Source: Triops longicaudatus | Taxonomy: Eukaryota; Arthropoda; Branchiopoda; Notostraca; Triopsidae | Direction: 5' to 3' | DNA length: 64,000 nt | NCBI GenBank assembly: GCA_022885665.1 | Contig: JAGQDJ010000100.1 | Coordinates: 203,501-267,500, forward strand | Shown: one piece after another, positions 34,601 to 45,752 of the stretch | Layout: each line of letters opens with the position of its first letter | Numbering within the stretch: position 1 is the first letter of the stretch | The notes under the pieces: generated by a model | Seen by the model: the letters and a program-made list of their open reading frames with translations, nothing else | What the model was told of the DNA's origin: nothing | Databases searched by the model: none | Translations under genes and position numbers: made by a program

Positions 34601-34862
34601 CGTTTTAACCGAAAATAAATACATTAATTAATTTTAAAAAATCTTTTCTTCGATAGATTGGTTCCGATCTCACATCGTGAAAGGAAGTTACTACAGAGAA
34701 GGCTTGCAAGACCATGAGCAATTGATGACATTGACGAACAGAACACTGCTGATTCGAAATAATAACGAAATTCACATGAACGGGGCGGACTTGGTGGCTC
34801 CTGATATTACGCTCACGAATGGAGTGTTACACATTATTGATGTTCCTTTATTTGACCCCTGA
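28628..34862 (+). CDS. Secreted six-FAS1-domain protein (fasciclin-I / beta-ig-h3-like)
   Basis: Extracellular adhesion-type protein of 1,160 aa in 14 exons: 28628-28838, 30109-30366, 30454-30973, 31024-31239, 31715-31815, 31863-32061, 32133-32293, 32416-32627, 32848-33034, 33121-33330, 33431-33874, 33954-34177, 34239-34572 and 34657-34862. All phases agree. A signal peptide (SVLIFVALILMRG) opens it. Six FAS1 repeats follow, each with an H1-like start and an end such as GVLHIIDV. Clear cores are YTILAPNDKAF (domain 3), WTVIVPYDTAFDALP (4), WTIFAPKNAAFSELP (5) and ITAFFPNDEIL (6). Between domains 1 and 2 lies a Pro-rich linker of about 50 residues (PMSPGGPKPPSIPLF). Many N-x-S/T sites occur. 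No membrane helix or clear GPI signal follows the last domain. Intron 1 (1.3 kb) and intron 4 carry repeats. Whether it is the Fas1 or midline-fasciclin orthologue is unresolved. Confidence 0.9.
29165..29250 (+). repeat. Dispersed repeat family R3, copy
   Basis: gggtcaattgtaac, gaggtaaaagca, atcacaacttttcaat and ggctgtaa match 21366-21450. In intron 1 of the FAS1 gene. Confidence 0.6.
31262..31510. repeat. GC-rich insertion in a FAS1-gene intron
   Basis: About 250 bp with far higher G+C than the surrounding intron, with abrupt edges into AT-rich sequence. It contains cggggggagctctagttcct and ctacgcgtctcgcgtgag. No open frame or tRNA fold was evident. It reads like an inserted element or a structured-RNA-derived fragment, but I could not name it. 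Confidence 0.4.
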
Positions 34863-35110
34863 AGTACTTGAATCTATTCTGGTGAAAAAAGTGCCGGAAG
34901 AAAGAGAAAAAAGGAGTGTTGGTTGGCTGGACCATGTTTTTATGCTTGAACGACACGTAATAAATGTACAATTTTAAAATACGTGCATTAATATCGAGTG
35001 TTTAGTTTCGCTTGTAAACGCGTGCTGATAGATACTCCGAAATGAAATTGTGCTAAATTTGATTTTTTTTTTCAGAACTCGAATGTGTAACGTCGAAAGG
35101 TAATCAATGC

Positions 35111-38100
35111 TTAACGGCAACGAGAAGAGACCTTCGAAACTTTCAATTCGCAGACGAGTGTTACGAGACTTGCTAGTAGGCCGATTCCCAAAACAGCAAA
35201 AGCGGATTGCAGCTGAACTAACGTCAATGTAACATTAGTGGGGAAGTTCTTTATTGGAACCTTGCAATAATCTCGGAAACGCGGCAGGCCTTTGCCGCTG
35301 TGTCTCGTAATATAAACGTGCATGCCTGCTTTGAGAATGTCCATTAGCCTAGTAAAAGGAAAGCAATTATAAGAGTATAATGGCACGAAAAATTCAAACT
35401 ACAACAAAAAGAAAAGTAAAAGTGTATCGAAAAGGAGAGTAACTTGTCATTGATCGCTGCTGTGTACACGCTTTGTTTCTGTAAAGTGAAGGTCGTATGA
35501 ATGTAACTCAGTGGCTGATTCTTTATCATTACGCTACAAGTGCGAGTTTTCTGGAACAGGAGGTTTCCATAGTGCGTTGATGAATAATCGTTCTAACATA
35601 AAAATACATATTTAATTGTAAATGTTAGGCTCCCTTCAGCCGATGTGCAATGAAGGTTTTATTAGAGCGAAAATAGACCAAAACATACCGAAAGAAAAGC
35701 ATATTTGCCTGTAGCAACTTTGTTAACAGCGTCTTCAAAACTTTTCGCAAGATTTTCGTTCAAATTGCTTTTAATACGATCTCCCAAGATCTTATAAGTA
35801 CCCGAAATGGCAGCCTATTAAGAATAAAATTCGGAAATAAGTGTGAATTAAGTTGTGGTAACATTAAGAAAAAGAACTGACTAATAATTCCAATCCAATA
35901 TTGCTGCCTGGCATCACAGTTACTTCCAAGCTTTGAGTACGCGCAAGCTCATCCATTGAATTGACCAAAGGCTTTAACTGAGGTATGGTCAAATATGACG
36001 TAAGTTGGGAGTTGTAAGAATAGACAAAAAGTAAAGAAGCTAGACCCCACATGCCGGCCACAAGTCGACTTTTGTGCGTTCTGCCTGGGCATTCTAAACC
36101 TAAAATTATACACAATAATAGAATAGATTATTTTCTTAAACACAGATTTAAACAAGACTCATTGTACTCTTTTGTTATGGCTTTGGTAGTGGAGGGTCGG
36201 GTCGATTGTAACATTTCGCACTTTCAAAATAAAGTTAAATTTCAGTTTTCACTTGTAGTACGAACGTCAATGTTTTCGTAGTTTAAAGTCATTCCGCGCC
36301 ATCTAACGGGTGTATTGTCAACTGCCGCTTTCATGGCGTCAATTAATATAGGGCGTTTGCCAAATTAGGTCTTACTTTCATCTCTTGGAGCGTTATGGAC
36401 GGAACTTTCTATGCTAAATTACTTCTTATTTAATCTCTGAGTAGTTTGCATGTGTATTAAGCGTCTATTCGTCTTTTTATTTATTCTTCAGCGTTTGTCT
36501 AAGTTTCTCGATTATTTTTCATTCGTTTCACGCGCACTTTTTACAGCTACTTCACGTTGTTTCATAACGCTGATTTACAGCCTCAGAAATCTTGTATTCA
36601 AAAGTTATTTTCGCGTCACTTTACTTTGGACCCAACCCTCCTCTACTCGTGTGAGGTTAGTATTATACTGCTAGCAGCACATAATGCTAGTTGATAACAC
36701 GATTAGCAAAATTTTCGTTTTCGGTATCCTGACTTGAAGACTTTACCTTGACACGTGATTAATCCGTAAGTGAACATGAAAGATTCAAATGCTGCTTTCG
36801 ATACGGACTTTTCTTTCGTCCTTAAAACAGATGCCGCAGTTAGTGTAAGAATAATAACTATCATAGTGATGAGGATGACCAACCAAACCTAAAATTGTAC
36901 ATCATATTAGCTAAAAGACCGCAGTCTTACTATCATGACCATATGTGAGAAACTTGGGATTTTCTCCTGCAACTTTCTAGTAAATATTATTATTATTATT
37001 ATTAATAATATTATTATTATTATTAATAATATTATTATTATTATTAACAATAATAATTTGAATGATGATGATGATGATTATGATTATTATTATTAACAAT
37101 AATAAATACATTTTAAAAAATTTCTAGTCACGCTGTGAGTGGGTAGGCTGTGGCTTTGATAGTTAAATCATTCAAATTTTTAAAGTGTATATTTCCAGAA
37201 GTTAAAATGAGTAAGAATGTTAAAATGAGTAAAAATTTTGAAATGTTGTATGACAGGACGGTAACACTGTATAATTACTGTAGGCTCAAAGGGCCAGCTA
37301 CTGGCTAGTAAACTGCGCGTTTCTTTGGGGTATGGCATCATAATCGCAAAGCTTCCACCAGGTAGAGCTACGCAAAAGTCAACTACGGCATATTTATCCC
37401 ATTCGTAGTTATACGGTAGCAGATTTATGTCAGCTTCCTAAATAAATTTTAGCTCATTTTTTATTTATTTCAATTTTTTATTGTAAAGCTTTTCATTGTT
37501 TCTCTAATGTTAAAAAAATGCATAGTTCGGACCTTTCTTTCAAGCATACCAACAGTTCCTGTCCAAGAACCGTTCACTTTAACTGCGGCTTCAAATGACG
37601 GGATAACCACATAGCTAAACCCAAAATCGACGAAAATGAAAGCTTGTTACTTGGGTGTGAATGAACAGATACAAACTTGAAGCCCAGGTTAGTTTTGAGC
37701 ATTTCGATGATTTCAAACATATCTCCAGCGAGGTCGGTTACTTTCTTGGAGTCAGTCACTTTAAAGTAAACAGAAGGTCTCTGATTTCGCGCAGTAGCAA
37801 CCAAAGTCTTTCCCTTTATGATTTGTCTGCTTCTAGCAATGGCCTGTGTTCTTTCGATTATATCTACAAAGACTTGAGCGTTTCCATATTCACGAGCTGT
37901 TACCTTTTTCCAGAAATGCTGAAACGAATAAATAAAGACTTTAATTTCTTTTTTTTTTTAGAAAATCTTTTTCTTACAAAATAAAATAAAACAACGGAAA
38001 AAGAGGAAACAAAAATTGAACGCATAATCAGAATTATTTTGGTCCATACTTTTCTTTCTGATACAGGCATAGTTATAATATCGATCTTGTTGTATCTTAG

Positions 38101-38615
38101 CACGAGATCCAGCATTTTATTAACGTCCTTTTGAGATATTTGGTCCAAAGCACGTAACATAGATTTGCAGTTCGTAATCCCGTTTACTCTAAGTGGATTC
38201 CGTAGTTTCGCTGGAAAGTTGTCTAGTCTTACATCCCGAAGTATCAGATACTGGACAACGTTAAGGTCGTTAAACAACTTTGTTCGTTCAATAAAGTCTA
38301 AAAAAGGTACCCGATCATACATGATGTTTCAGCATTACGTAAAATGATAAAAAAACACATAAAAATAAAATGCATTAAAAATAAAATATTACATAAAAAA
38401 TAAAGTACATTAAAATAGAATATTACATAAAAAATAAAATAGTACATAAAAATAAAATATTAAATAAAAAATAAAATAATACAAATGAAATTAATGTATA
38501 TTAAAGAGAAAACGGAAATAGGCAACCTACCGCAGTTGAACTTGTTACTGGGATTTCTGAGTACACCATCTTTAGCGTATAGAAGAGCTAGAAGCATACC
38601 TAACAGGACTCTCAT
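35111..38615 (-). CDS. IR-A: ionotropic receptor (variant iGluR, chemosensory type)
   Basis: Ligand-gated cation channel of the arthropod IR family, 562 aa in ten exons: 38615-38531, 38297-38050, 37918-37677, 37614-37533, 37437-37279, 36888-36747, 36099-35882, 35814-35689, 35592-35444 and 35348-35111. Phases agree. A signal peptide (VLLGMLLALLYA) is followed directly by the ligand-binding region, with no large amino-terminal domain, as in divergent IRs. M1 lies at about 273-293 (VWLVILITMIVIILTL) and the pore loop ends FMFTYGLITCQG. M3 is near 330-352 with SYNSQLTSYL in place of the iGluR SYTANLAAFL motif. M4 is near 530-553 (LQSAFAVLGIGLLASLVTLV). Two donors are atypical after GT (gtccga, gtttgt). 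It is the inverted partner of IR-B. The ligand is unknown. Confidence 0.9.
36965..37110. repeat. ATT/GAT microsatellite in IR-A intron
   Basis: Long (att)n and (aat)n runs with a short (gat)n block in the intron between IR-A exons 5 and 6. Confidence 0.9.
38343..38490. repeat. AT-rich minisatellite in IR-A intron 1
   Basis: Repeats of a 10-30 bp unit around acataaaaaataaaat, with variants, fill most of the first intron of IR-A. Confidence 0.8.
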
Positions 38616-39449
38616 CTTAAATTCACTGCTCACGTAGAATGAATTTTCGCAAGTTTCATTTCGCTCTGGCTTTTATACGTGCTCGAATCTAAAAGTCGTA
38701 ATATAGATGATTTTCTATAGAATCACGTTTTCTATTGGCTAGCTAGAGCGCAGCTTCTGTTTTGATAGCGCGGATTTCATTCTAGTGACGTTCAGAGTTT
38801 TACACTCAAAAGTCCTCAGAAGTTGTTTGTGTAAGGCTTGTTGATCGTTTTGTACATAGAAAACAAAATTATACACACGAATACATTCGTAATTAGTTTC
38901 CAGACGCGGGCGAGTAGTTGTTTGAACTTTCAACGCAATAAATGATGGAACACAAAGTTTCTTCTGAAGCCCAGGTTTTCGAAGAATAACCACGCGTGGT
39001 CCTCCATCGGCCAAAATCTTTACTTTTTAATGAAAATCTTAAAGATAAACTCCATCACATTCTCCCAGACTATAGAGTACTCACGGTACAGACCTCGGAG
39101 AGAAACTAAGCTCAAAGTTTTGCAACTTTAATGTTGGCATAGGAAACTTAAGATTGAAAAGACTGAGCTCTCGAAATCCAAGCTCTTTGCCATAACTTAT
39201 TTATTTAAATGTAGTTTCAATCTTACCTTTGCTGTTGAAATATTTTTAATTTTTTCTAACAATAACAGCTTTTGGTCACGGTAGCACGTGGTTTTTTGGA
39301 AATGTTATCAGTTATGTGAGAATTCCAATAGCAGAAAACAAGAATCAACATTCTGGCAATATTGGTGAAATCTGTGTCAAAAGTTTAATGGGAACTGGAA
39401 AAAATTATGCGTTATAACTTCCTATCTATGAATGCGGCAATGGAGTGTT

Positions 39450-39665
39450 TACAAGTTGACTAGTGTCATCTATCGAAGCCACGAAAAATACAAATGCGCT
39501 GTTAGACGCTAACTGCAACCTTTTCATTTCGTCCAACAAAGAAAAATGAAGGGGGAAAGAGGGGAATCCCCAACGGAGCCTTATGGCGTCTTCCAGTACC
39601 TTAGCGTCTAATGGCGGATTTCGCACTTTCTAGCCGTCAGGGGCTTTATTTTGTAAAGACTCTAC
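39450..39665. repeat. Palindromic MITE-like repeat, copy 2
   Basis: Matches 9231-9455: catctatcgaagccacgaaa at the left, ttagcgtctaatggcggatt at the right, ending ttgtaaagactctac. The left inner arm is more diverged than in copy 1. Confidence 0.6.
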
Positions 39666-40635
39666 AGAAGAGGGATAGAACAGTTGACGCGTCGAATAAA
39701 CCGTAGAAAAAATTACAAACAATGAATTAGAAACATTTCGGAACTGGTAAACAAATAAGCCAATTAGTGAACACGACTAAGTCTATTTCGGAAATATTTT
39801 TAAGTGTAAAGGGAACATCAGAAAACAAACAAAAACTAAATGTTTGGCACGTGAAACTGTAAGAGACAGGTCCTATTAATTTAATTACCGCTCAATATAG
39901 TATCTAAAATTAATAAAAATAACTTTTGTGTAGATGACAAATTAGAGAGTAAAAATCCAAAGATTCACTATGAATACACCGTACTTATTTCGCACGAGAC
40001 TTTCAAACTAAAAAGTGACGATTTAGTATACTTTGAAATGCAGCCATTTTGATCACGAGATTTTTTTTTTGATTTTTTTTATTTTTTTTTATTTTTTTTT
40101 TTTTTAAGGATCTTAGAGCTTTTTCGGTCATTAACAATCTTCACTGATCCGGTCAACTTGAGCGAAATTTTATTAAGCATCAAGTAAGTAAGCAGGCCGT
40201 AGGAAACATTTTTGTTCTGGCGAAACACACGGACAAAACAGCATTGAGAGCTTGTTGAACATGACCGTTGCTTGTACCTTGTTTTTCCGAATGCTAACGT
40301 TGATATTGCCCTTTAATGTCTTTCTCTCTTTGTTCCCGGCATTTACGTTTCTCTAGGTTACATTTTTTTACTACAAAAGTAGTTATTGTCTAAAATTTAT
40401 TCTCCATGATTGCCTACAAAGTTAGCTAGCAGATCCAAAGAAGCCAAAAGGGATGTCACGCATTAAAGGCATAGTTTTATAGGCTTCCATGCAAACTTGT
40501 CTACACAAGCCTTAACTTTAAATTCTTGAAATGCTTGACAAAGTTAACTTTTGACGAAGATAGTGCGAAGAATAGACATGCTCCTTTAAGTCTTGTGCAA
40601 GGATGCCGTTCAGAATACAGAAAAAGGTCGTTCCA

Positions 40636-40709
40636 CGTTCTTATTCATCAACCACGATTTAAACTGGACTAAAATGTGCAATTTAAACCGGGGTTGATGA
40701 ATAAGAACG
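40636..40709. repeat. Foldback element, 74-bp imperfect palindrome
   Basis: The left arm cgttcttattcatcaacc plus about eleven more bases is inverted as ggttgatgaataagaacg at the right, with a loop of about 17 nt. Only a few mismatches occur across 28-29 bp. It lies about 125 bp upstream of the IR-B start codon. Confidence 0.85.
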
Positions 40710-40832
40710 CAGGCAAAACTCCACAAAGTCTATTGACGTACTTGGATCACAATTCTGCCTACTGCCTCAAGGCTATAAGACAGAGAGGATTGTGCGAATG
40801 AGGACAGTATTTCGAACCGTAAATGTAACGTC

Positions 40833-43800
40833 ATGACTCGCTACTGGCTATTACTTTCTTTATTGTTGTACGTGAAGTACAGCGAGCTTAGGAATACGGA
40901 TAAGGTATTCACTTGTGGTACGTAATCCCGATACCGTTTTCTTTCATATTGAACCTTGACTAAGCCTTATTGCATCATTATTGCTTTTTTATGTCTAGTT
41001 AATTTCCACTAAACATATTGCCTGTTTAAAATATAAATTTAAGCCTAAAAATACGACAAATTTAATTTCTTATTCTTAAGATAATTAAGTTTAACTCCAG
41101 TAAATACGGAGTTCAAATCTGACTTAATATGTGCTTGAATTCAAATTCAGATTTCATTTAATTACTTTATTTCATTCTAAGCAATAAACAATATTTATAT
41201 GATTTTCGGATTTAGATTTCAATAGTAAAGCAGAGTTGACAAACAGTCGTAATCCCGTGCTCAATTTAATACTCCGCGATGTTAATGTGGGAAGCCCGTT
41301 CAGGACTATGCGAAATTTGCCCAAACTGAACGGGATAACGAGTTGCAAATCCGTGCTAGGAACATTGGGGAATCTCACTGAAAAGCAAACTAATCCAGTG
41401 CTCGAATTCGTGTTGAAATACTATCAAGTAGACTTCTTGACTTTGCCATCACCTTTACGAGAAGTAATGAAGCTTTCTTTTGCGACAATTCGAGGAATAT
41501 TAATAATTCGATATTAGCATTTTTGGAAAGCAATAAATATTCGTAGATACGATCGGGCGCAGATTTTCTTAAAAGATTTCCAGAAACCAAGCGAAATATC
41601 GGAAAGCAAGAAATTCATCAAAGGCAAGACTTTACTGGCTGCAGCTCGTGACCAGAAACCTTCTATTACATTCACGGTAGTCAACAACAGCAAGAATGTG
41701 CGAGACGTTAGTGGAGATAATTTTGAGCTTATAGAAATCATACAAAAGAGCCTTGGTTTCAAGTAAGTCACTATCTGAATACATTTTTCTTAAATTCAAT
41801 TTTTATGAGTCAACATGTGTGCAGTTATACTATAATACCAAGTTTTGAATCTTCGACTTTCATCAACGGTTCCTTTCGAGGTACTATCGGAATGCTGAGC
41901 AGGAAGGTATTTTACACAAGTTATTTACAAAAGTTATTGGTTGGTTTTGCTTAAATTATACTGCAAATTATGAACCATATGTCATTTAAAATTTTTAAAT
42001 TATTAACTCATATTTTCTGTAGAAAGTTCCCAATAAATTTCGATTGCCTTGCACAATAGGAAGCTGATATCAATTTGCAACCGTTTACCTTCGATGCGAA
42101 TAGGAACCCAGTAGTTGATTTCTCCCTTTACACGAGCAGCGTTCCTTTTACAGTGATGATACCGTATCCCAAAGAAATTCGCAGCTTGTTAGCCAGTACT
42201 TGGCCATTTAAACATCACGTAAACTTATATATGAACAAATTCTAACTTTCATTCAAGAACACGAATTCGTACAATCTAAGGTATGGTTATGGCTCGTTGT
42301 TACTATGGTTGTTACTACATTGATTTTAACTATGGCCGCAGTCATGAGATCCCGGAACACATCCCTGTCCCAAGCGGCGTCTCAATCTTTCATGTTCACT
42401 TATGGCATAATCACATGCCAAGGTAAAGGCATACAGTCTACGGGAATAACTATTTAGTCAGCCTATACCTTAATTTTGCTTTTCAAATTGGGAATTTTGA
42501 AATGCTACTAAGATTTAGCCTCAACTAAGAAACATCCAGCATGTAGGGCTTATTCCAAAGGTATATGTGCTAATTGAGGTGTTCCTAGAGGATGTGCCGT
42601 GACTCATGTGGTCTATTTGTATTTCCAACTAGTTTGTGGAACGTGGTAGCCGTTAATTCACATAATTACGATTCTTTATTCCAGTTTCTGCGAACGTTTT
42701 TTCTTTTATGATTTGGAAAAGTAACTTGTAGCATTGTGATCATAGTTAGGTGTGTAAACAAAACAATGATGAGATCTATTACTGTAACAGCTTCATACTA
42801 GCTCCGCCAGAGGCACTACATCAGTGTGACAACAACACTTGAGCGCGAAGTTCAATTGAAAAACGACCATAGTCAAGTCAGTACACTAGCGCTGCAGCCG
42901 TTGCGCGAGTGGTATAGACGTCTCTGACTAGGGTGGTGTCACATCGAAGTGTTTAAAGTTTCGCCCCCAAGCTTTGGTCACACCCTAAACAGCTTATGTC
43001 TAAATTAACCTGACAAGGCGACACTGGCACCCCATGTGACAGGACTGTGTACTGCGTATTGAATGGGATCCGTTAATATCATGGGAAATTAAAACTTGCA
43101 CGAGTACAAATAGACAAACCTTGAGGCACGACAGTGGCGCCTCTAGGAGAGCAGTGAAGAACCGTACCTTGGAATAAGCTCTAACGACTAAATAGGAATC
43201 AGAACTATGTTTTTCTCTATTGAACGTTTGATTTTTCTACTTTTTTTTGTCGAGCGCTTACAGTGTTATTAACATAAATACTGAGTTTTAGGTTTAGAGT
43301 GTCCGGGCCGAGCTCACAAGAGCAGGCTTGTCGCTGGTATATGGGGCATGGCTTGCCTTCTTTTCGTCTATTCATACAATTCTCAGCTCACTTCGTACTT
43401 GACCGTACCTCAACTCAACCCTCTAGTCAATTCTATTGATGAACTGGCGCGTACAGATGAACTAGATGTTATCATCATGGCAGGCAACAGCATCGTCAAC
43501 GAGTTCTTGGTCTCCATATCTCTTTATATAACTTTTATAATTTACAAATAAATGCTTACGTCATTTTTCCACAGATGGCAACTTCGGGCCCGTATAAAAT
43601 CATCGGTGATCGTATCCGCAAGAATGTCAAAGATCGTTTGTCTCAAACGTATGAGGAAGCCATCGACAAAGTTGCCTCTGGAAGCCATGCGTTTGTTGTG
43701 GTAAAAAAATAATTTTAATTTAATTTAAAATTTTCAAGAATTGTGGTAAAACCGATTTTCACCCGTTTAACAAAATGACGTACACAACTAAAGAAACATT

Positions 43801-44582
43801 GACATCCACAAGTTAAAACATTAAATTAAAATAGAATACAGGAGTCTTGTAACGAACCTTTTCATAACGAACTGCCAGCCATAATAAACTGGTCGTAAGG
43901 TCCTCAGTTATGTAAATATGATGCAAAAGCGTTCTGATATAACGAATTTTGGGCATAACGAACAGTTTTTCTTGGTACCTACAATTCGTTCTAGCGATAT
44001 TATTCTTCGCAAAAACTAGTAGAACTAAATAATGAAATTGCAATAAAAAAGAAGCAATTTGTACGTTTGTTTTAAATGTTTTATATTACATTTATTTTAT
44101 TTAATATTATATTTTTATTTTATATTATAATAAAATTGTATTTCAGAATTTATACACGGGAGTGCACTATGGCAATCTTCTCTTCCAAAAAACTCGCACT
44201 TGTAGTCTTATGGCAGTGAAGTATCCCATGAATAACGTATACTCGACTCTTACGCTGCAGAAAGGAAGTCCTTATTTACCAGCAATAAACGAAAAGTGCT
44301 AACGTTGCTGAAATAATACAGACACATTAAATTGTTCTCTGGTTCCCTATTAGGATTCAGCGCATTACGGAAGGCGGCATAATGATTTACATAATGAAGT
44401 ACAGTAGCAGTGGACTGCCACGTTTTCAGGAATATTGCAAAGCACCCATTAAAGATTTTCCCACCAATGTCATATTGACTCTCAGTCAGCTGCAATCCGC
44501 TTTCGCGGTTTTGGGAATTGGCTTACTAGCAAGTTTGCTAGCAATCATTAGTGAAATAATTCATGCGAAACTATCGTCTTAA
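40833..44582 (+). CDS. IR-B: ionotropic receptor, mirrored paralogue of IR-A
   Basis: 560-aa variant ionotropic glutamate receptor in ten exons: 40833-40917, 41216-41463, 41518-41762, 41825-41906, 42060-42218, 42281-42422, 43292-43509, 43575-43700, 44147-44295 and 44354-44582. Eight of the ten exons have exactly the IR-A length and all phases match. A hydrophobic signal (YWLLLSLLLYV) leads into the ligand-binding region. The pore segment ends FMFTYGIITCQG, M3 carries FVYSYNSQLTSYLTVPQLNP, and M4 is LQSAFAVLGIGLLASLLAII. One intron is only 54 nt (41464-41517). Introns 6 and 8 are enlarged by repeats that IR-A lacks. Opposite orientation to IR-A with 2.2 kb between start codons points to an inverted duplication. 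Probably a chemosensory channel; the ligand and any co-receptor are unknown. Confidence 0.9.
42545..43182. mobile_element. TIR-flanked non-autonomous element in IR-B intron 6
   Basis: About 640 bp bounded by agggcttattccaaaggta at the left and taccttggaataagctct at the right, which are imperfect inverted copies. A second inverted match (cctagagg near 42,587, cctctagg near 43,140) lies just inside. No transposase frame. It explains why this intron is 869 nt. Confidence 0.65.
43835..44010. repeat. Tc1/mariner-pogo-like remnant in IR-B intron 8
   Basis: Several cataacgaa / aacgaattt / gttcgttctagcg strings resemble the ends of pogo/Tigger-type elements (cagt-gaac-tcgttataacga). No coding capacity. 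Similar strings occur near 15,255, 52,280-52,450 and 54,608-54,686. Confidence 0.35.
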
Positions 44583-45173
44583 CGTGACTGAAGTTTCAAT
44601 AACATCACTGAGCGACAATGTAACACATTAATACGACTTAGTAATACTGCACAGACATATTTAACAGATTGTAATCCTCCACGTTAAAAAGTATCTCCAA
44701 GATTGAACATTTTCATTGTAGAACGGTTTTCATAAAGAAACCTAGATAGATTTGCGGTATACTTTTCATATTCTTCTTATTTCTGCACGAAAAATATTTA
44801 ATGGAATCTACCGCTTACACCTCAGTAAATACATACTATACACTGCAACCATAAGACGCGATTCGAAAACAAAAAGAATTTTTCTAATTTTCAATAATAT
44901 TTCTAAAATGGTCTCAATGTTATCTTACTCAAAGTAATAATCCAACAGCCAAATACCTTCAAAGTAAGTGGAATAATGAGCTGCAAAACACTGCATAAGA
45001 CATTAAAGAAATTGTCGCCCGCACCATTGAATCCATCGCTCGAGTTCATACTTCGAGGAGGAATTCAAACAGTCGGCCATGAGCAGTGTGTTTTGCCAGC
45101 CCTATGTTTGTATAATTGTCCCCTTTTATAATTACGGTAGTTTTTATAGACGACGTTTCAATCAGCACATATC
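44583..45173. other. Intergenic; short degenerate IR-like fragment possible
   Basis: Mostly AT-rich with no intact gene. Around 44,975-45,060 the plus strand reads like IR exon 2 (ISCKTL, then LKKLSPAPLNPSLEFILRGG), compare NGITSCKSVLGTLGNL and NPVLEFVLK in IR-B. This suggests a broken fragment of a further IR copy. Confidence 0.4.
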
Positions 45174-45245
45174 TCCCATATGGTCTAGTGGCTAGGATAC
45201 CTGGCTTTCACCCAGGAGGCTCGGGTTCGATTCCCGGTATGGGAA
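45174..45245 (+). tRNA. tRNA-Glu(UUC), copy 1
   Basis: 72 nt. Acceptor tcccata pairs with tatggga and the discriminator is A. The anticodon loop is ctTTCac, and the T-arm contains ggttcgattcc (B box). A T-rich tract follows (cttttattttc), as for RNA polymerase III termination. Sequence identical to the two neighbouring copies. Confidence 0.97.
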
Positions 45246-45472
45246 ACTTTTATTTTCTATTTTTGTTTTTGTTCGAAAACTAGAGAAACTGCATGTCTAT
45301 TACCTAGCTTTTTCTATACTTATAGCTCGTCTGCGATCGTCAAATAGTCATCAGCTGTTAAAAAAATATGGATAAAACTTGCATTAAGCACAGTGAATAC
45401 GAAAACTAGCAGGGGTGTTAAAAGTTCACCAGCATATGAGGACGCGTGACAAAATATTGACGCAAAAATAAT

Positions 45473-45544
45473 TTCCCATACCGGGAATCGAACCCGAGCC
45501 TCCTGGGTGAAAGCCAGGTATCCTAGCCACTAGACCATATGGGA
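45473..45544 (-). tRNA. tRNA-Glu(UUC), copy 2, inverted
   Basis: Identical 72-nt tRNA on the opposite strand, followed (on that strand) by a T-run (attattttt). Flanks differ from copies 1 and 3 apart from a few bases. Confidence 0.97.
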
Positions 45545-45680
45545 GTTGGTCATTTTGCAGTGAACGCATCGAAAATTTGTTTAATTTTAGTCAGAAGTAT
45601 TTCGCTATGAGCTATTTCTGTAACCGATTTCTGATTTTGGTTTGACAAATTTTTAGCTACATAAAGAAAACTTATACAAC

Positions 45681-45752
45681 TCCCATATGGTCTAGTGGCT
45701 AGGATACCTGGCTTTCACCCAGGAGGCTCGGGTTCGATTCCCGGTATGGGAA
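45681..45752 (+). tRNA. tRNA-Glu(UUC), copy 3
   Basis: Same 72-nt tRNA. Its 5' flank ends caac, as does that of copy 2, and the 3' flank has gttttctttt for termination. Confidence 0.97.

Larger units (their letters stand above)
38616..40832. other. Intergenic between head-to-head IR-A and IR-B
   Basis: 2.2 kb with no supported gene. It holds a MITE-like repeat (39450-39665), a T-rich run near 40,060-40,105 and a near-perfect hairpin (40636-40709). Both IR promoters should lie at its ends. Confidence 0.5.

Noticed and set aside
38343..38490. AT-rich repeated units considered as a CRISPR-like array
   Set aside because: Units are variable, without distinct spacers, and sit in an intron of an animal gene; ordinary minisatellite.
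40055..40105. T-rich run considered as a terminator or retroposon tail
   Set aside because: No adjoining element or RNA gene identified; simple low-complexity tract.
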